The translations under genes were made by a program, and so were the position numbers. Source: a bacterium (GTDB lineage Bacteria > Oederibacteriota > CAKKQC01). From it: DNA of 55,671 bases. The stretch spans positions 1 to 55,671 of the forward strand of contig CAKKQC010000043.1 of NCBI GenBank assembly GCA_919901855.1, read 5' to 3'. Position 1 is the stretch's first letter, and each line of letters starts with the position of its first letter. Under the pieces are notes generated by a model. That model was given only the letters and a program-made list of their open reading frames with translations, was not told where the DNA came from and did not search any database. Of this stretch, positions 16,755 through 26,333 are shown piece after piece.

Positions 16755-17876
16755 TCATCCATGCGTAAGCAGGGACCGTTTCAGGTCCTCCTCGGTCGTG
16801 ACACTAAGGAGATCCAGACCTTCGGAAACGAGCAGTTGCTTCAATTGCTCGTCGTGCGCCGACAGCTTGCGCCTGAACTCCGCGAACTCGTCTTGCGTCT
16901 CGCAGGAGGCGATGTCCGGGAAACGCAAAGCGTCATAGCTCTTGCTGTATTCGGCAACGACGTTGAAGGAGGTGTAGTCCACCCCTTCCTGATAGCCCGC
17001 GCGAGCCAAGGCTGTTTCGCTGAGGTAGACCATGGCCGCCGCATTCGCTTCGACCAGGTTCCCGCTGTCGCAGGCCCGGAGGGTCTTGGTGCACATGGCC
17101 CGCCACTCGGGATAGTTGATCCACTTCCAGCCGGCTTCCCGCTTCTTCGCACCCGCCCGCTGTTCCTCCACCAGCAGTCTGCGGGTCTGGCGGACCAGCT
17201 CGATGGCCGCCTGGCGCACGTTCTCGTAGGACCGGTCGACCGCCAGCGTGGTGAGCATCCGGTCGATCCCCTGGGGACATGTCGGCAATGCAGCCACCTT
17301 GTCGATGCAGCGGACCCACGCTTTCGGGAAGTAGGTCTGATTGAGCACCGTCAGGCAATGAACGATCCCGTCGGCGATCGCCATCGCCTCCTTGCGCCAG
17401 GAGCGCAGGTCTTCCTCCGCGCACATATGCTCCAGCGTCGCCAGATGATACACCGTCTCGGTGAACCGGCGAATCGCCTTGGCGAGCATCTCCCCCTTCT
17501 TCTCCGGAGTCTGCAGTTCCGAGACCCGGTCCTGCAATGCCTGAAAGCGCTTGAGCACCTCTTCCGACTTGTGATACAGGACCCGGGATTCGACGATCAC
17601 GGAGGTGCGGTCGACGTCGAAGTTCGCGTTGGCCTCGAGTCCCTCCCACTGCATGGGGTAGAAGTCGATGCAGATGTCATCGATCAGGCACTGCCAGTTC
17701 TTCCAGATGTTCTTGCCTTGCGCGGGGACGTAGGAGACATCGTAGTCGGAACCTGGCTCCGCATAGTCCTTGGCCCGGGAGCCGTAATGGATCACCAACT
17801 CGAGGTCGTCTCCGAGCTCCTTCTTCGCATGATCGACAAGGATGTTCACGAACGGCTGCAGATCCTTCAAAGGCAT
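16755..17876 (-). CDS. Nucleotidyltransferase (ANT/KNTase-like) with long helical C-terminus
   Basis: 373 aa. [20 protein letters not shown] near residue 28 is a textbook GSRA...SDxD nucleotidyltransferase active site, with [10 protein letters not shown] supplying the third acid. About 250 residues of mostly helical sequence follow ([20 protein letters not shown] and after), longer than in most resistance enzymes. The ATG at 17876 overlaps the 3' end of the exporter gene by 10 nt. Confidence 0.8.
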   Translation of the reverse strand: MPLKDLQPFVNILVDHAKKELGDDLELVIHYGSRAKDYAEPGSDYDVSYVPAQGKNIWKNWQCLIDDICIDFYPMQWEGLEANANFDVDRTSVIVESRVLYHKSEEVLKRFQALQDRVSELQTPEKKGEMLAKAIRRFTETVYHLATLEHMCAEEDLRSWRKEAMAIADGIVHCLTVLNQTYFPKAWVRCIDKVAALPTCPQGIDRMLTTLAVDRSYENVRQAAIELVRQTRRLLVEEQRAGAKKREAGWKWINYPEWRAMCTKTLRACDSGNLVEANAAAMVYLSETALARAGYQEGVDYTSFNVVAEYSKSYDALRFPDIASCETQDEFAEFRRKLSAHDEQLKQLLVSEGLDLLSVTTEEDLKRSLLTHG

Positions 17877-19672
17877 GGTCCCTCCTCCGCGGCTTCCCGG
17901 CGAGATTCCTGCCAGAGTGCGCGCATCTCGACATTGGTCTTGAGCAGATGGTCCAGTCCCCCGGCCGCATCCAGACGGCCGTCCTTGAGCACGATGATCT
18001 GGTCGGCCCGGCTGAGCACCCGGCACCGGTGGGAAACCGCCAGGATCGTCGGCCGTCTGCCGTCCGGTTGGACGGCCAGCAGGCGCTGCCAGAGGAGCCG
18101 TTCCGTGTCCGAGTCCAGGGCGCTGGAGAGATCATCGAACACGAGGAGCTCGGAGGTATGCAGGTACGCCCGCGCGGCGGCCACCCGCTGACGCTGTCCC
18201 CCCGACAGCTTCATCCCTCTCGGGCCGATGACCGTCTCGAGGCCCTGGCCGAGGGCGGACACGTCCGGCTCCATGACCGAGACCCGCATCGCCGCCTCGA
18301 GGTCCGGTGCCGCGTCCGACAATCCGAGCAGGACGTTGGTCCTCAGCGTGTCGCTGAAGAGATAGGGCGCCTGGGATGCGAAGGCGCAGCGGGGCGGCTG
18401 GAAATGCGCGCCCCGGTCGGCGACCGGCCGGTCGTTCCAGCGGACCTCGCCGCCATCCAGCGGCAGGAAGCCGAGCAGCGACCGCAACATCGTGCTCTTC
18501 CCGGAGCCGACCCGGCCCGTGATGCAGGTCAGGGTTCCCGCACCGAGTTTCCAGTTGATGTCCTCGATGCCGTGGCCGTTTCCCGAATGCCGACAGGTCA
18601 GTCCGCGCACCTCCAGCGACTCGAGGACCTCAGCGGGACTCCGGACGGGCCTGACGATCGGCGGGAACCGGCCGTCCACGTGGAGCGGCGAGGCCGCCAC
18701 CAGCCCGGCTGCCCCGCCTTCGGGCATCAGGACGAGCAGCCGCGCCGTGGACACGTCGGTCTGCCGGTAGACCACGACCATGTTGGTGAAGAAGCTCACG
18801 GAATCGACGAGGGGGTCGAGGTAGATGATGAAGAGGGCGAGATCGCCGATGCTGAAGCGTCCGGTCGCGAGCGCCGGGGCGGCCAGCACGAGCACGGCCC
18901 CGCCGACGACCTGGGTCATGCCGGAGAGACCCATGGTCACGAGCTGGTTGGCCACGACGTCGCGCATGGCCGCGTGGCGTCGCCGGCCGCAGAACGCGAT
19001 GAACCGTTCGGCCGCGGCCCGCTCGGCCCCGGCGAGCTTCAATGCCTGCACGCCGTCCAGCATCCTGTTCAGCCATCCGGCCATCGCGCCGGTGGCCTGC
19101 CGGCTCGCCTCGCGGTACCGGACCAGTTTCCTCGCGAGGACGCGCGCCAGGATCCCGCAGGCGACGAGGGGCGGCACGACGGCCAGCGTCAACCCGGGAC
19201 TGATCGCGAGCAGGATGCCGACCATGACGACGAGACGGATGGCCCGGCCCAGGGCGTCCACGGTTTCATCCGTCGTCAGGGCCGCGAGCGGCTCGACGTC
19301 GTCCCGCAGGCGGTTGAGGCTGTCGCCCACGCCCCCCACCCCCGGCATCGGCTGGCCGCCGAGACGGCGCAGGTACCCGCTCATCAGGTTGGTCCGGAGG
19401 AGCATCCGGACCCGGCCGATGTGATTGGCGAAGACGAAACCGGAGGGGAAATCGACGACGGATCGCGCCAGCCGGATCGCGAGGATGAACGCGATCCAGG
19501 TCCAGACATCGGCCAGCCTCACGGGCCCGGGAGTCAGGTGATCCAGGAGCCCGCGCATGGCCAGTCCCACACCGATATCCACGAAGAAGGCCATGACCCA
19601 GATGGCCGCCGAGGCCGAGAACCAGCCGGGCACGTAGCTGTTCAGCCGGATCGAGGCTTGCCAGGATTTCAT
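17867..19672 (-). CDS. ABC exporter half-transporter 1 (degenerate-site NBD)
   Basis: 601 aa, fused membrane domain (about six spans, residues 15-305) and ATPase domain. Walker [10 protein letters not shown] is at 386-394 and LSGGQ at 489-493. Walker B is LLVFDD (509-514), with Asp514 where the catalytic Glu normally stands; the H-loop is AVSHR. This is the degenerate half of a heterodimeric exporter. It follows the partner gene after 3 nt. Confidence 0.9.
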   Translation of the reverse strand: MKSWQASIRLNSYVPGWFSASAAIWVMAFFVDIGVGLAMRGLLDHLTPGPVRLADVWTWIAFILAIRLARSVVDFPSGFVFANHIGRVRMLLRTNLMSGYLRRLGGQPMPGVGGVGDSLNRLRDDVEPLAALTTDETVDALGRAIRLVVMVGILLAISPGLTLAVVPPLVACGILARVLARKLVRYREASRQATGAMAGWLNRMLDGVQALKLAGAERAAAERFIAFCGRRRHAAMRDVVANQLVTMGLSGMTQVVGGAVLVLAAPALATGRFSIGDLALFIIYLDPLVDSVSFFTNMVVVYRQTDVSTARLLVLMPEGGAAGLVAASPLHVDGRFPPIVRPVRSPAEVLESLEVRGLTCRHSGNGHGIEDINWKLGAGTLTCITGRVGSGKSTMLRSLLGFLPLDGGEVRWNDRPVADRGAHFQPPRCAFASQAPYLFSDTLRTNVLLGLSDAAPDLEAAMRVSVMEPDVSALGQGLETVIGPRGMKLSGGQRQRVAAARAYLHTSELLVFDDLSSALDSDTERLLWQRLLAVQPDGRRPTILAVSHRCRVLSRADQIIVLKDGRLDAAGGLDHLLKTNVEMRALWQESRREAAEEGPCL

Positions 19673-19675
19673 GGC

Positions 19676-21493
19676 TTACACCCCGCCCGTCTCGAGCCCG
19701 CGCTGTTCCGCGCGCAGGAGCCCGTAGTATCGGGAGGAGGGCTGGGCGGCCAGCGCCTCCCTCCTCCCGGCTTCGACCACCGTCCCCTCCTCGATCACGA
19801 GGATGTCGTCCACTCGTTGCAGGGCGCTCAGTCGATGGGAGATGACGATCGCCGTCCGGCCATCCAGCAGACGATCGACCGCCTGCTCCACCACGGCCTG
19901 GCTGGAAGGATCCAGCCGCGACGACGCCTCGTCGAGCAGCACCAGTCCCGGGTCCGCGAGGAAGACACGCGCGAGGGCCAGCAGTTGTGCCTGTCCCGCC
20001 GAGAGGCCCTGCTCCGCCTTCACCAGCACCGTATCCAGCCTCTCGGGCAATCTGCGCAGCCATCCCTCCAAACCCACTTCCTTCATCGCCCAGATCAGCT
20101 TCTCCTCCGGAACGTCCCCGAGAGCGCCGAAGAGCGTCAGATTTTCCCGCACGCTGGCGGGAAAGAGCTGGACCTCCTGGGTCACCAGACTCACCCGGCG
20201 CCGGAGGTCGCCAAGAGGGATCTCCCCGATGTTGAACGATTCGTCATCCGCGGACAGACAGATGCTTCCGGACGTCGGTTCATAGAGCCGGAGCAGGAGC
20301 CTCGCCAGGCTGGACTTTCCCCCGCCCGTACGCCCGACCACGCCGAGGCTGTGGCCCGGCGCCAGGACCAGATTCAGGCCCTTGAGGACGGGCGGACCGC
20401 CGGGGTACGCGAAGGTCACGTCCCGGAAGCGTACGCCAAGAGGTCCGCGGGGCAAGGATCGGGGAATCGCCGCATGAACCCCGGGTTCCGGCTCGCGCTC
20501 CAGGAGATCATGGATGCGCTGGATGCTCGCCCCCGCGGATTGCAGACTGCCCAACTGCTGCGACAGGTCACGCAGCGGATATCCGACCAGCCGGTTGTAC
20601 TGCATGATGAGGTAGATGGTCCCGATCGTGAAGATGCCCTTCTCGACCAGCCCGACCCCGATGGAGAGGCACAGGGCTTCATTGATCCCGAGGATGACGA
20701 GGGTGACGGCGAACGGGATCGCGCTCAGCACCCAGGATCGCTGGCACGCGAACATGTGGTTGCGGCCGGCCTGAAGAAAGCGCTGGAGGAGGAAGGGACT
20801 CGCTCCGAGCGCCCGGGCGTCCTCGGCACCGTTCAGGTTCTCCTCCAGGACGCCCATCATCTCCGACTGGGCCTGGCGTTCGGCGCGCGCGGCGGGCACC
20901 GCCACGTTCGCCAGCATCCGAAAGGCGATCACGGTGACCAGGAGGGAGAGGAGGAAGGTCAGCCCGATATGCCAGTCCTTCCAGAACAGGACGCCGATGG
21001 CGCCGAACAGGAACACTGCGTTGGTGAACAGCATGAGCAGGAACCTCGAGAAGAAGTCCTCGAGCGCGCCGACATCGCCGTCGATGCGCTCCGCGATGTA
21101 GCCGGGGGTGAACTGGGTATGGAAGTGCATGGGAAGGTTCAGGACATGGCGCGCAAGATGACCGCGGAGCCGGTTCGTCGCCAGCCAGCTCACATCCGAG
21201 GACGAGACCTTCACCGCGCCCTTCACGGCGTCGGTCGCCAGCATCGTGACCATGTACAGGAGGCCGAGGCGAACGAGCGCGTGGGCGGTGGTCCCGGACG
21301 AGGCGGCGTCGATGGCCCGCTGAAGGATCTGGGGACCCGCCAGGGCCAGCCCGGTGCTGGCAAGGATGAGGAGCCCGAGGACGGCCATCCGGCCCCAGAG
21401 GGTCCCGACATACTCCCGCAACAACGACAAGGCCTGTTGAGGCCAGGTGAAACGGTTGGTCTGACGACTTGAGGCTTCCCGACGATCCCGCAT
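19676..21493 (-). CDS. ABC exporter half-transporter 2 (catalytic NBD)
   Basis: 605 aa. Membrane domain with about six spans (~35-320), then the NBD: Walker A GRTGGGKSS (387-395), Walker B LVLLDE (517-522, catalytic Glu522 present), H-loop VISHR. The signature is LSAGQ (497-501) instead of LSGGQ. The altered signature would face the E-to-D Walker B of half-transporter 1, giving one dead and one live ATP site, as in the TM287/288 and BmrCD exporters. GGAAGG precedes the ATG at 21493. It is the first gene of the operon. The cargo is probably a drug-like or lipid molecule. Confidence 0.9.
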   Translation of the reverse strand: MRDRREASSRQTNRFTWPQQALSLLREYVGTLWGRMAVLGLLILASTGLALAGPQILQRAIDAASSGTTAHALVRLGLLYMVTMLATDAVKGAVKVSSSDVSWLATNRLRGHLARHVLNLPMHFHTQFTPGYIAERIDGDVGALEDFFSRFLLMLFTNAVFLFGAIGVLFWKDWHIGLTFLLSLLVTVIAFRMLANVAVPAARAERQAQSEMMGVLEENLNGAEDARALGASPFLLQRFLQAGRNHMFACQRSWVLSAIPFAVTLVILGINEALCLSIGVGLVEKGIFTIGTIYLIMQYNRLVGYPLRDLSQQLGSLQSAGASIQRIHDLLEREPEPGVHAAIPRSLPRGPLGVRFRDVTFAYPGGPPVLKGLNLVLAPGHSLGVVGRTGGGKSSLARLLLRLYEPTSGSICLSADDESFNIGEIPLGDLRRRVSLVTQEVQLFPASVRENLTLFGALGDVPEEKLIWAMKEVGLEGWLRRLPERLDTVLVKAEQGLSAGQAQLLALARVFLADPGLVLLDEASSRLDPSSQAVVEQAVDRLLDGRTAIVISHRLSALQRVDDILVIEEGTVVEAGRREALAAQPSSRYYGLLRAEQRGLETGGV

Positions 21494-21764
21494 CTCGTAA
21501 TCCTTCCCCTGGGCGAAACACTCGCCGCTCGAAAGAACGCTCGGGGCATTGGCCGCCCGGAGCGCCCATGGCTGTGAAGGGGGAGAGGATTAGAGAATCA
21601 TGTCAGTCGTAATTGTAGCAGTCCCCGGCTCGGCCCGGCAATCCCCGTGGCCGGGATGATCGACCCGGCGACGAACCCCCGCGACAGGGCGGACAAAGAA
21701 CACTCAACCATACCGGGATGCCGGCTCACTGCCGCGCGAGTCCGGCTGATCCGGCTTCCGACCG

Positions 21765-22589
21765 TCACTGGCGCACGGCCTCGACGATCAGTTCCGACGG
21801 ATACTGGTCACCAAACTCGTTCTTGTGGAAATCCCGGTACAACCCGGCGATCCGGAATCCCGTACGTGCCAGCAGATGCTCGATCTCATATCGGTAGAAG
21901 TAGCTGACCGGTGACGGGTAGATCAACCGCTCCTTCCTTCCCCCGGGATAGTCGATGTCGTAGTACATCTCTTCATGGATCAACTGCCTGTTGTAGTCGA
22001 CCGATGCGTTGAAGATGCCCCACTGGACTCTCCGCCCATCCGGCATCTCGAAATGGGGTTGGTCCTTGACGACGTGATAGCCGTGCTCGCTCATGCGCAA
22101 TTCCTCGTGCTTCGGGTACCAGACGTCGAACACCAACGAACCATCGTCATCGAGGTGTTCCCGAACGCAGTTCAGGCAGCTAATCTGGTCGCCCGTATCG
22201 GGCAGGCAGTTGAAGGGACCGAACGGGATCAGCGCCAGCGAGAACTTCTCGTGAAGGTCGAAACGGCGGATGTCGGCTCGGACCAACCGGACACGACCCC
22301 GCACCTCGGCCTGAAGGCGGTCGATCTTGCCCTGGCAGATCTTCAGCATGCCATCCGATCGGTCCAGCCCCGTGATCCTCTTGCCGGTTCCCGCGATGGG
22401 GACCAGGATCCTCCCCGTCCCGCATCCCAACTCCAGAATCGATCCGGGAGTGTTGACGGCATAGCTGAGGTAGAAGTCGAGATCGTCCCGGATCGCATGG
22501 TGGTCATAGAACTCGGACGAGAACCAGTCATATAGTTCTGCTCTTCTTTCGGACCTTTGTTCCGTCACGGGAGCATCCTTTCGTGACAT
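21765..22589 (-). CDS. SAM-dependent methyltransferase (class I)
   Basis: 274 aa. ILELGCGTGRILVPIAG (motif I), ITGLDRSDGML (acidic loop), RADIRRFDL (motif III), LIPFGPFNCL (post-II) and LDDDGSLVFDVW are all present. The C-terminal part (RLIYPSPVSYFYRYEIEHLL) is like the small-molecule methyltransferases at 13958 and 40753. GGGAGGG stands 4-5 nt before the ATG at 22589. It is transcribed separately from the exporter operon, with a 271-nt spacer between them in which I see nothing. Confidence 0.8.
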   Translation of the reverse strand: MSRKDAPVTEQRSERRAELYDWFSSEFYDHHAIRDDLDFYLSYAVNTPGSILELGCGTGRILVPIAGTGKRITGLDRSDGMLKICQGKIDRLQAEVRGRVRLVRADIRRFDLHEKFSLALIPFGPFNCLPDTGDQISCLNCVREHLDDDGSLVFDVWYPKHEELRMSEHGYHVVKDQPHFEMPDGRRVQWGIFNASVDYNRQLIHEEMYYDIDYPGGRKERLIYPSPVSYFYRYEIEHLLARTGFRIAGLYRDFHKNEFGDQYPSELIVEAVRQ

Positions 22590-22715
22590 GACCCTCCCGG
22601 GCCGGCTTCCCGCCGTGGCTCTCGATTCATCGTTCCCATCATGCTCATGGATGGCGCGGGAGGACAAGGGGCCGGCCCTACGACGCCGCTAACTCTCACA
22701 TTGCACCCCCACGAT

Positions 22716-22732
22716 GCGATCACGGCGGACGG
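22716..22732. repeat. Dispersed intergenic repeat copy (GCGATCACGGCGGACGG)
   Basis: Differs at two positions from the 17-nt form at 26313 and 40687. It lies in the 221-nt spacer between two divergent genes (22589 and 22811). Confidence 0.4.
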
Positions 22733-22810
22733 GCCAAGGGTTCGCTGCACTCGGAGTGCCACATGCGATAATGGCGCGTGAAACGAAGGACGCTCGTCTT
22801 CTAGAAGTCG

Positions 22811-23524
22811 ATGAAGGGCTTTCGCGCCGTGATCTTCGATGCATTCGGAACCCTTATCGACACGAAGGACGGCTCCGTCCGAGCCACGCAGGCGATATTC
22901 AGCAGGTATCTCCCCTCCTTTGATGCGGCGGCCGTTTACGCCCGGTGGAAGACTATCCATCGTGGGCTGATCAGGTCGCCCGGTCCGTTCAGGAATGAAG
23001 CGGAGATCTTCATTGCCGGACTGGGAACTCTATTCACCGAGATGGGCATCCCGGGCGACCCCGTCCGTGACATCCGCCCCATGCTGGAATCGTTGATGAC
23101 GAGGACCCCGTATGAAGACGCGGCCAGGGCGATAGAGAAGCTCAGGACGGTGGCGCGAGTATGCGTCGCGTCCAATTCGGATGACGCTCCCCTGCTGGCG
23201 AACCTCCACCGAATCCCCGTCACCTTCGACGTAGTGCTTTCATCCGAGAAGCTGCGCGCCTACAAGCCCAGCGGTCGCTTCTTCGAAGGAGTGCTTGCCG
23301 AGATCGGGTTGAGCCCTCGCGAAGTCGTCTATGTGGGGGATTCCCAGGAAGAGGACGTTGTCGGCGCGCAGAACGCGCAAATCCCCGTGGTCTGGTTGAA
23401 CCGGACGTCTCACACCCCTCTGCCGGGGATTCCTTCCCCGCAATTCACGGCACAAAACCTGGACGAATGCTCGGAATGTCTGCTATCGCGGCAGGGCTTT
23501 GATCAGGATGATCTGCGGACGTAG
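22811..23524 (+). CDS. HAD-superfamily hydrolase (haloacid dehalogenase-type)
   Basis: 237 aa. Motif I is VIFDAFGTLID (Asp nucleophile; the second position of DxD is Phe/Gly as in 2-haloacid-dehalogenase-like members). Motif II is VCVASNSDD, motif III the Lys in LRAYKPS, motif IV VYVGDSQEEDVVGA. The helical cap is at residues ~18-100. The last 22 nt overlap convergently with the DUF2283 gene on the other strand. Confidence 0.8.
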   Translation: MKGFRAVIFDAFGTLIDTKDGSVRATQAIFSRYLPSFDAAAVYARWKTIHRGLIRSPGPFRNEAEIFIAGLGTLFTEMGIPGDPVRDIRPMLESLMTRTPYEDAARAIEKLRTVARVCVASNSDDAPLLANLHRIPVTFDVVLSSEKLRAYKPSGRFFEGVLAEIGLSPREVVYVGDSQEEDVVGAQNAQIPVVWLNRTSHTPLPGIPSPQFTAQNLDECSECLLSRQGFDQDDLRT

Positions 23525-23730
23525 GATTCGAGCTGGTGGCCGACACCAATGATGGTCAGCCCAACGACCTCCCGGGCTTGCTCGTCGAACCTGACGATAA
23601 CGCCCTTGCCGATGTCGATGCCGGCGGCCGGCCGGGGCTTCCCGAAGCTGAGGTAAAGGGTGTCCGCATCTTCGTCATACTCCCAGTCGAGCTTGGCATC
23701 CTTCTTCTCGAACACCTTCACCGCTTCCAT
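23503..23730 (-). CDS. DUF2283 small protein (putative antitoxin partner)
   Basis: 75 aa. The core WEYDEDADTLYLSFG, then AGIDIGKGVIVRFDE and EVVGLTIIG is the DUF2283 signature. Such proteins often stand directly downstream of a small BECR-type or DUF4258 toxin gene. The ATG at 23730 lies inside the 3' end of the upstream gene (overlap 13 nt), so translation is coupled. Confidence 0.75.
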   Translation of the reverse strand: MEAVKVFEKKDAKLDWEYDEDADTLYLSFGKPRPAAGIDIGKGVIVRFDEQAREVVGLTIIGVGHQLESYVRRSS

Positions 23731-24029
23731 ACGACCCTCCTCAATGTCGACGCGCGCCTCGTGAAGTACGCGGTCACGACGAACCCGTCCGTCTTGCTCA
23801 CTTCCTTGTATACCACGGCGCAATGCTTCTCAGCGAGAGGCGTCTTGGGATAGTGCCGGAGCGCCACGAGCGTCGAAGCATCCCCCTCCTGGACGAAATC
23901 AGGCTGAGCCAATGTCTCAAGGATACGCGCCTGTTCTCCAGCCATTTCGGGATGTCGCCGTTCGACGTGATGCAGACGCTCTTCGGTGAAACGGATCGGC
24001 ACGCCGCCAACAGACCGCACTATCGTCAT
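23718..24029 (-). CDS. Small putative RNase toxin (BECR/PBECR-like)
   Basis: 103 aa. RFTEERLHHVERRHPEM (the HxxxRHPE cluster), then ILETLAQPDFVQEG, KHCAVVYKE and FVVTAYFTRR fits the phage-type Barnase-EndoU-ColicinE5/RelE-like nuclease group, where the histidines and late Thr/Arg are the likely catalytic residues. It pairs with the overlapping DUF2283 gene. TAGACT ends 7 nt before the ATG at 24029 with no Shine-Dalgarno. The toxin activity is inferred, not shown. Confidence 0.6.
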   Translation of the reverse strand: MTIVRSVGGVPIRFTEERLHHVERRHPEMAGEQARILETLAQPDFVQEGDASTLVALRHYPKTPLAEKHCAVVYKEVSKTDGFVVTAYFTRRASTLRRVVWKR

Positions 24030-24160
24030 CGGATCGAGTCTACCACCGGGGTGGCCAGAAGGGCTTCCCCAATCTCGTTGTGTCTAGAGTGCCAGTCTGG
24101 CATCTTCGACCGTCGCTACGGCAGAACTGCCGGCATCCGGCCCGATGCAAGCCGCGCTGA

Positions 24161-24364
24161 CTACGCCCTCGTCCATGCCATAAGGAAGCAGGAATCCGAG
24201 AATCCGTTGATCCGAATGTTGTCCCCCTGCGCTGAGTAGCCCTTCTCGAATACGGCACGTCCGACGTCGATGGCTCTCTGGATGTTCCTCGCCTCGCCCT
24301 CCGGAGTTGGCGCCGAGTACGGTCCGGTCACGAAGACGAACAGTCGTATGCTCTCGCCCGCCAT
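24161..24364 (-). pseudogene. Truncated DUF4406/nucleoside deoxyribosyltransferase-like remnant
   Basis: The first ~43 residues (FVFVTGPYSAPTPEGEARNI and after) match the intact 119-aa protein at 35591-35950. Homology then stops abruptly after EKGY, at position 24237, and an unrelated short tail follows. The C-terminal half with the conserved DALLL and SPGADREYD segment is gone, so a functional product is unlikely. It marks the left breakpoint of the duplicated block. The ~130 nt between it and the toxin gene hold nothing I recognise. Confidence 0.7.
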
Positions 24365-24391
24365 TCCACTACCCCCTTCAAGGTCCGCCCC

Positions 24392-25129
24392 CTAACGCTG
24401 AACGGACAGAATGTCGAGATACCGGCGAACAGCTTGCGCCATGCCGAACTCGAGCGCGTCGCTGACCAGCGCATGGCCGATCGAGACCTCGAGGACGTCC
24501 GGCACGGCGGCCAGGAACCCGGGCAGATTCTCGGTGTTGAGATCGTGCCCCGCGTTCACGCCCAATCCTGCTGACTGGGCATTTCGAGCGGCCGCCGCGT
24601 ACATCGGCAGGAAACGGCCAGCGTCACCTCGCACAAATGCCTGGGCGTACGGCTCGGTGTAGAGTTCGACCCGGTCCGCTCCGAGTGCCTTGACCCGACT
24701 GGCATCCCATCCCTCGCCATCCACAAAGAGGCTGACCCGTATCCCCAGACTCCGGCATTCGGCGATCACGGGCCGCAGACGATCCTCGTTCGCCCGGATG
24801 TCCCAGCCGTGATCCGATGTGCCCGCACCGGGGTCATCCGGCACGAGCGTGAACTGGGTCGGCCGGATCTCCCGCACGATCTCGAGCGCACCCGTGAACG
24901 GATTGCCCTCGATGTTGAACTCGGCCCTGGGCCACTTCCTCAGGAACGAGGCCAGATCCGTCACGTCCGAGCGCCGGATATGCCTCTCGTCCGGCCGAGG
25001 ATGAACGGTGATGCCGTGTGCCCCCGCCGCAAGGCAGATCTCGGCGAACCGGACAACGCCCGGAATGCCGATCGGCCGCGTATTGCGGATCGTCGCCACC
25101 TTGTTGAGGTTGCAGCTGAGCTTGGTCAT
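24392..25129 (-). CDS. pdxJ: Pyridoxine 5'-phosphate synthase-like protein, copy 1
   Basis: 245 aa, usual PdxJ length. Family motifs are present in order: LSCNLNKVATIRNTR (N-terminal strand), GITVHPRPDERHI (active-site His/Arg/His), FNIEGNP (catalytic Glu), FTLVPDDP, VSLFVDGEG, VELYTEPYA and GVNAGHDLN (the late His). PdxJ condenses deoxyxylulose 5-phosphate with aminoacetone phosphate to form PNP, a vitamin B6 precursor. It follows the DegT gene by 18 nt. GGAG lies 5 nt before the ATG. It is about 92% identical to copy 2 at 35955-36692. Confidence 0.8.
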   Translation of the reverse strand: MTKLSCNLNKVATIRNTRPIGIPGVVRFAEICLAAGAHGITVHPRPDERHIRRSDVTDLASFLRKWPRAEFNIEGNPFTGALEIVREIRPTQFTLVPDDPGAGTSDHGWDIRANEDRLRPVIAECRSLGIRVSLFVDGEGWDASRVKALGADRVELYTEPYAQAFVRGDAGRFLPMYAAAARNAQSAGLGVNAGHDLNTENLPGFLAAVPDVLEVSIGHALVSDALEFGMAQAVRRYLDILSVQR

Positions 25130-25147
25130 CCACTCTCCGCGGAGTAA

Positions 25148-26251
25148 CTACCGAAGGCTCTCCAAGGCCTTACCCCAGTAGTCGATGCCCCTCATGACAT
25201 CCCAATGCCAGACCGCCACGATCTCATCCTCCGCCCGTTTGGCCATGGGAAACATGGTCTCGGTGGCGTATCTCCTGAAGAGCCTTTCATCGTTCGCAAT
25301 CGTCGTGTAGAACCTTGTGTCGAACGGGACGCCCTTCTCCTTCGCCATCCTGACGAATGCCTCCGTATGCTTCGCGTCGGAACCACCCCGTCTACATAGA
25401 AAGGCATACCTCATCTGGGCCCTGGAGCGTACGGGGGCGAACTGCTGAAGCGGGAACAGGCCGTCGAGCTTCACGATCTCCCGATCCAGGAACCGCATCA
25501 CCTGTTCGCGCTTCTCGCCATTCTCGCGAAGGAGATCCAGTTGAGGCTCCAGCATTGCAGCCGCAAGCACGGACATTTGATAGTTGTCGCCTACAATCCC
25601 CAACCGGTTCACGCCACCACGAGGGTCGGATCCCCTGTTCACGATCGCATAGCATCTCTCATAGAGGTCCGGATCGGAAGTCGTCACCATCCCTCCCTGG
25701 CCGGACGTCATCAGCTTTACACCCCCAAAGCTGAAGATGCCCACACTGCCCCAACTCCCAACGTGCTTGTCGCCATAGACGGCGCCGGCCGCCTGCGCAC
25801 AATCCTCGATCAAGGCCACCTTGGCGTCCCTGCATATCTCGCCAAGCTTGTCCAGTTCCGCAACCGCCCCGGCGATGTGTACCGCGATGACCGCCTTGAC
25901 GCCGGAATCCAGCACCTTTCTGGTTTCCTCGGCCGAGATGGTAGGGTTGTCACGACAAACATCCACGAAGACAGGAGTCGCGCCGACGTTCGCGACGCTC
26001 TTGGGCAGAGAGTAGAAGTTGTAGGCCGGCAAGACCACCTTGTCTCCCGGGCCGATTCCCAGTCCGCGAAGGGCAACGTCAACGGCTACCGTGCCATTAC
26101 AGATGGACACGCCGTACTCACAATCACGCGCACGCGCAAAGCGTTTCTCGAAGTCCCTGACGGACTCAGCCGTGTACCTCCACCAGGTATCCTTGTCGAA
26201 AACGTCTTGCACGGCCTTCAGGATGGAGTCCTTGTCTTCCGGCCCCTTCAT
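25148..26251 (-). CDS. DegT/DnrJ/EryC1-family PLP-dependent aminotransferase, copy 1
   Basis: 367 aa from the ATG at 26251; an ATG at 26281 would add 10 residues. I prefer 26251 because TAGACT ends 7 nt upstream. Fold-type-I landmarks: CNGTVAVDVALRGLGIGPGD (substrate/PLP loop), VLPAYNFYSLPKSVANVGAT, ALIEDCAQAAGAVY (Asp binding the PLP ring N) and FSFGGVKLMTSGQGGM with the PLP Lys. The family makes amino sugars and related precursors. The protein is identical to copy 2 at 36711-37814. Co-transcribed with pdxJ, which may supply its cofactor. Confidence 0.85.
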   Translation of the reverse strand: MKGPEDKDSILKAVQDVFDKDTWWRYTAESVRDFEKRFARARDCEYGVSICNGTVAVDVALRGLGIGPGDKVVLPAYNFYSLPKSVANVGATPVFVDVCRDNPTISAEETRKVLDSGVKAVIAVHIAGAVAELDKLGEICRDAKVALIEDCAQAAGAVYGDKHVGSWGSVGIFSFGGVKLMTSGQGGMVTTSDPDLYERCYAIVNRGSDPRGGVNRLGIVGDNYQMSVLAAAMLEPQLDLLRENGEKREQVMRFLDREIVKLDGLFPLQQFAPVRSRAQMRYAFLCRRGGSDAKHTEAFVRMAKEKGVPFDTRFYTTIANDERLFRRYATETMFPMAKRAEDEIVAVWHWDVMRGIDYWGKALESLR

Positions 26252-26312
26252 GCGAATCAGTCTAGCAGAGCGATCCGCCATGCAGGACAGCTCCTGCGTT
26301 CCCCCCCGGGAG

Positions 26313-26329
26313 GCGATCGGGGCGGACGG
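26313..26329. repeat. Dispersed intergenic repeat copy (GCGATCGGGGCGGACGG)
   Basis: Lies in the spacer between the DegT start and the erm stop. The same 17 nt recur exactly at 40687-40703, and variants lie at 22716, 37876 and 38710. Confidence 0.45.
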
Positions 26330-26333
26330 CAGT

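Larger units (their letters stand above)
24237..26326. repeat. Duplicated block, left copy (ψDUF4406-pdxJ-DegT)
   Basis: Homologous to 35823-37889 in the same orientation, 11.6 kb away. The DegT half is almost identical (I found one mismatch, at 25190, synonymous), while the pdxJ and DUF4406 halves differ at roughly one base in ten. Homology ends near GCGATCGGGGCGGA, a short sequence also found elsewhere in the window. Confidence 0.85.
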
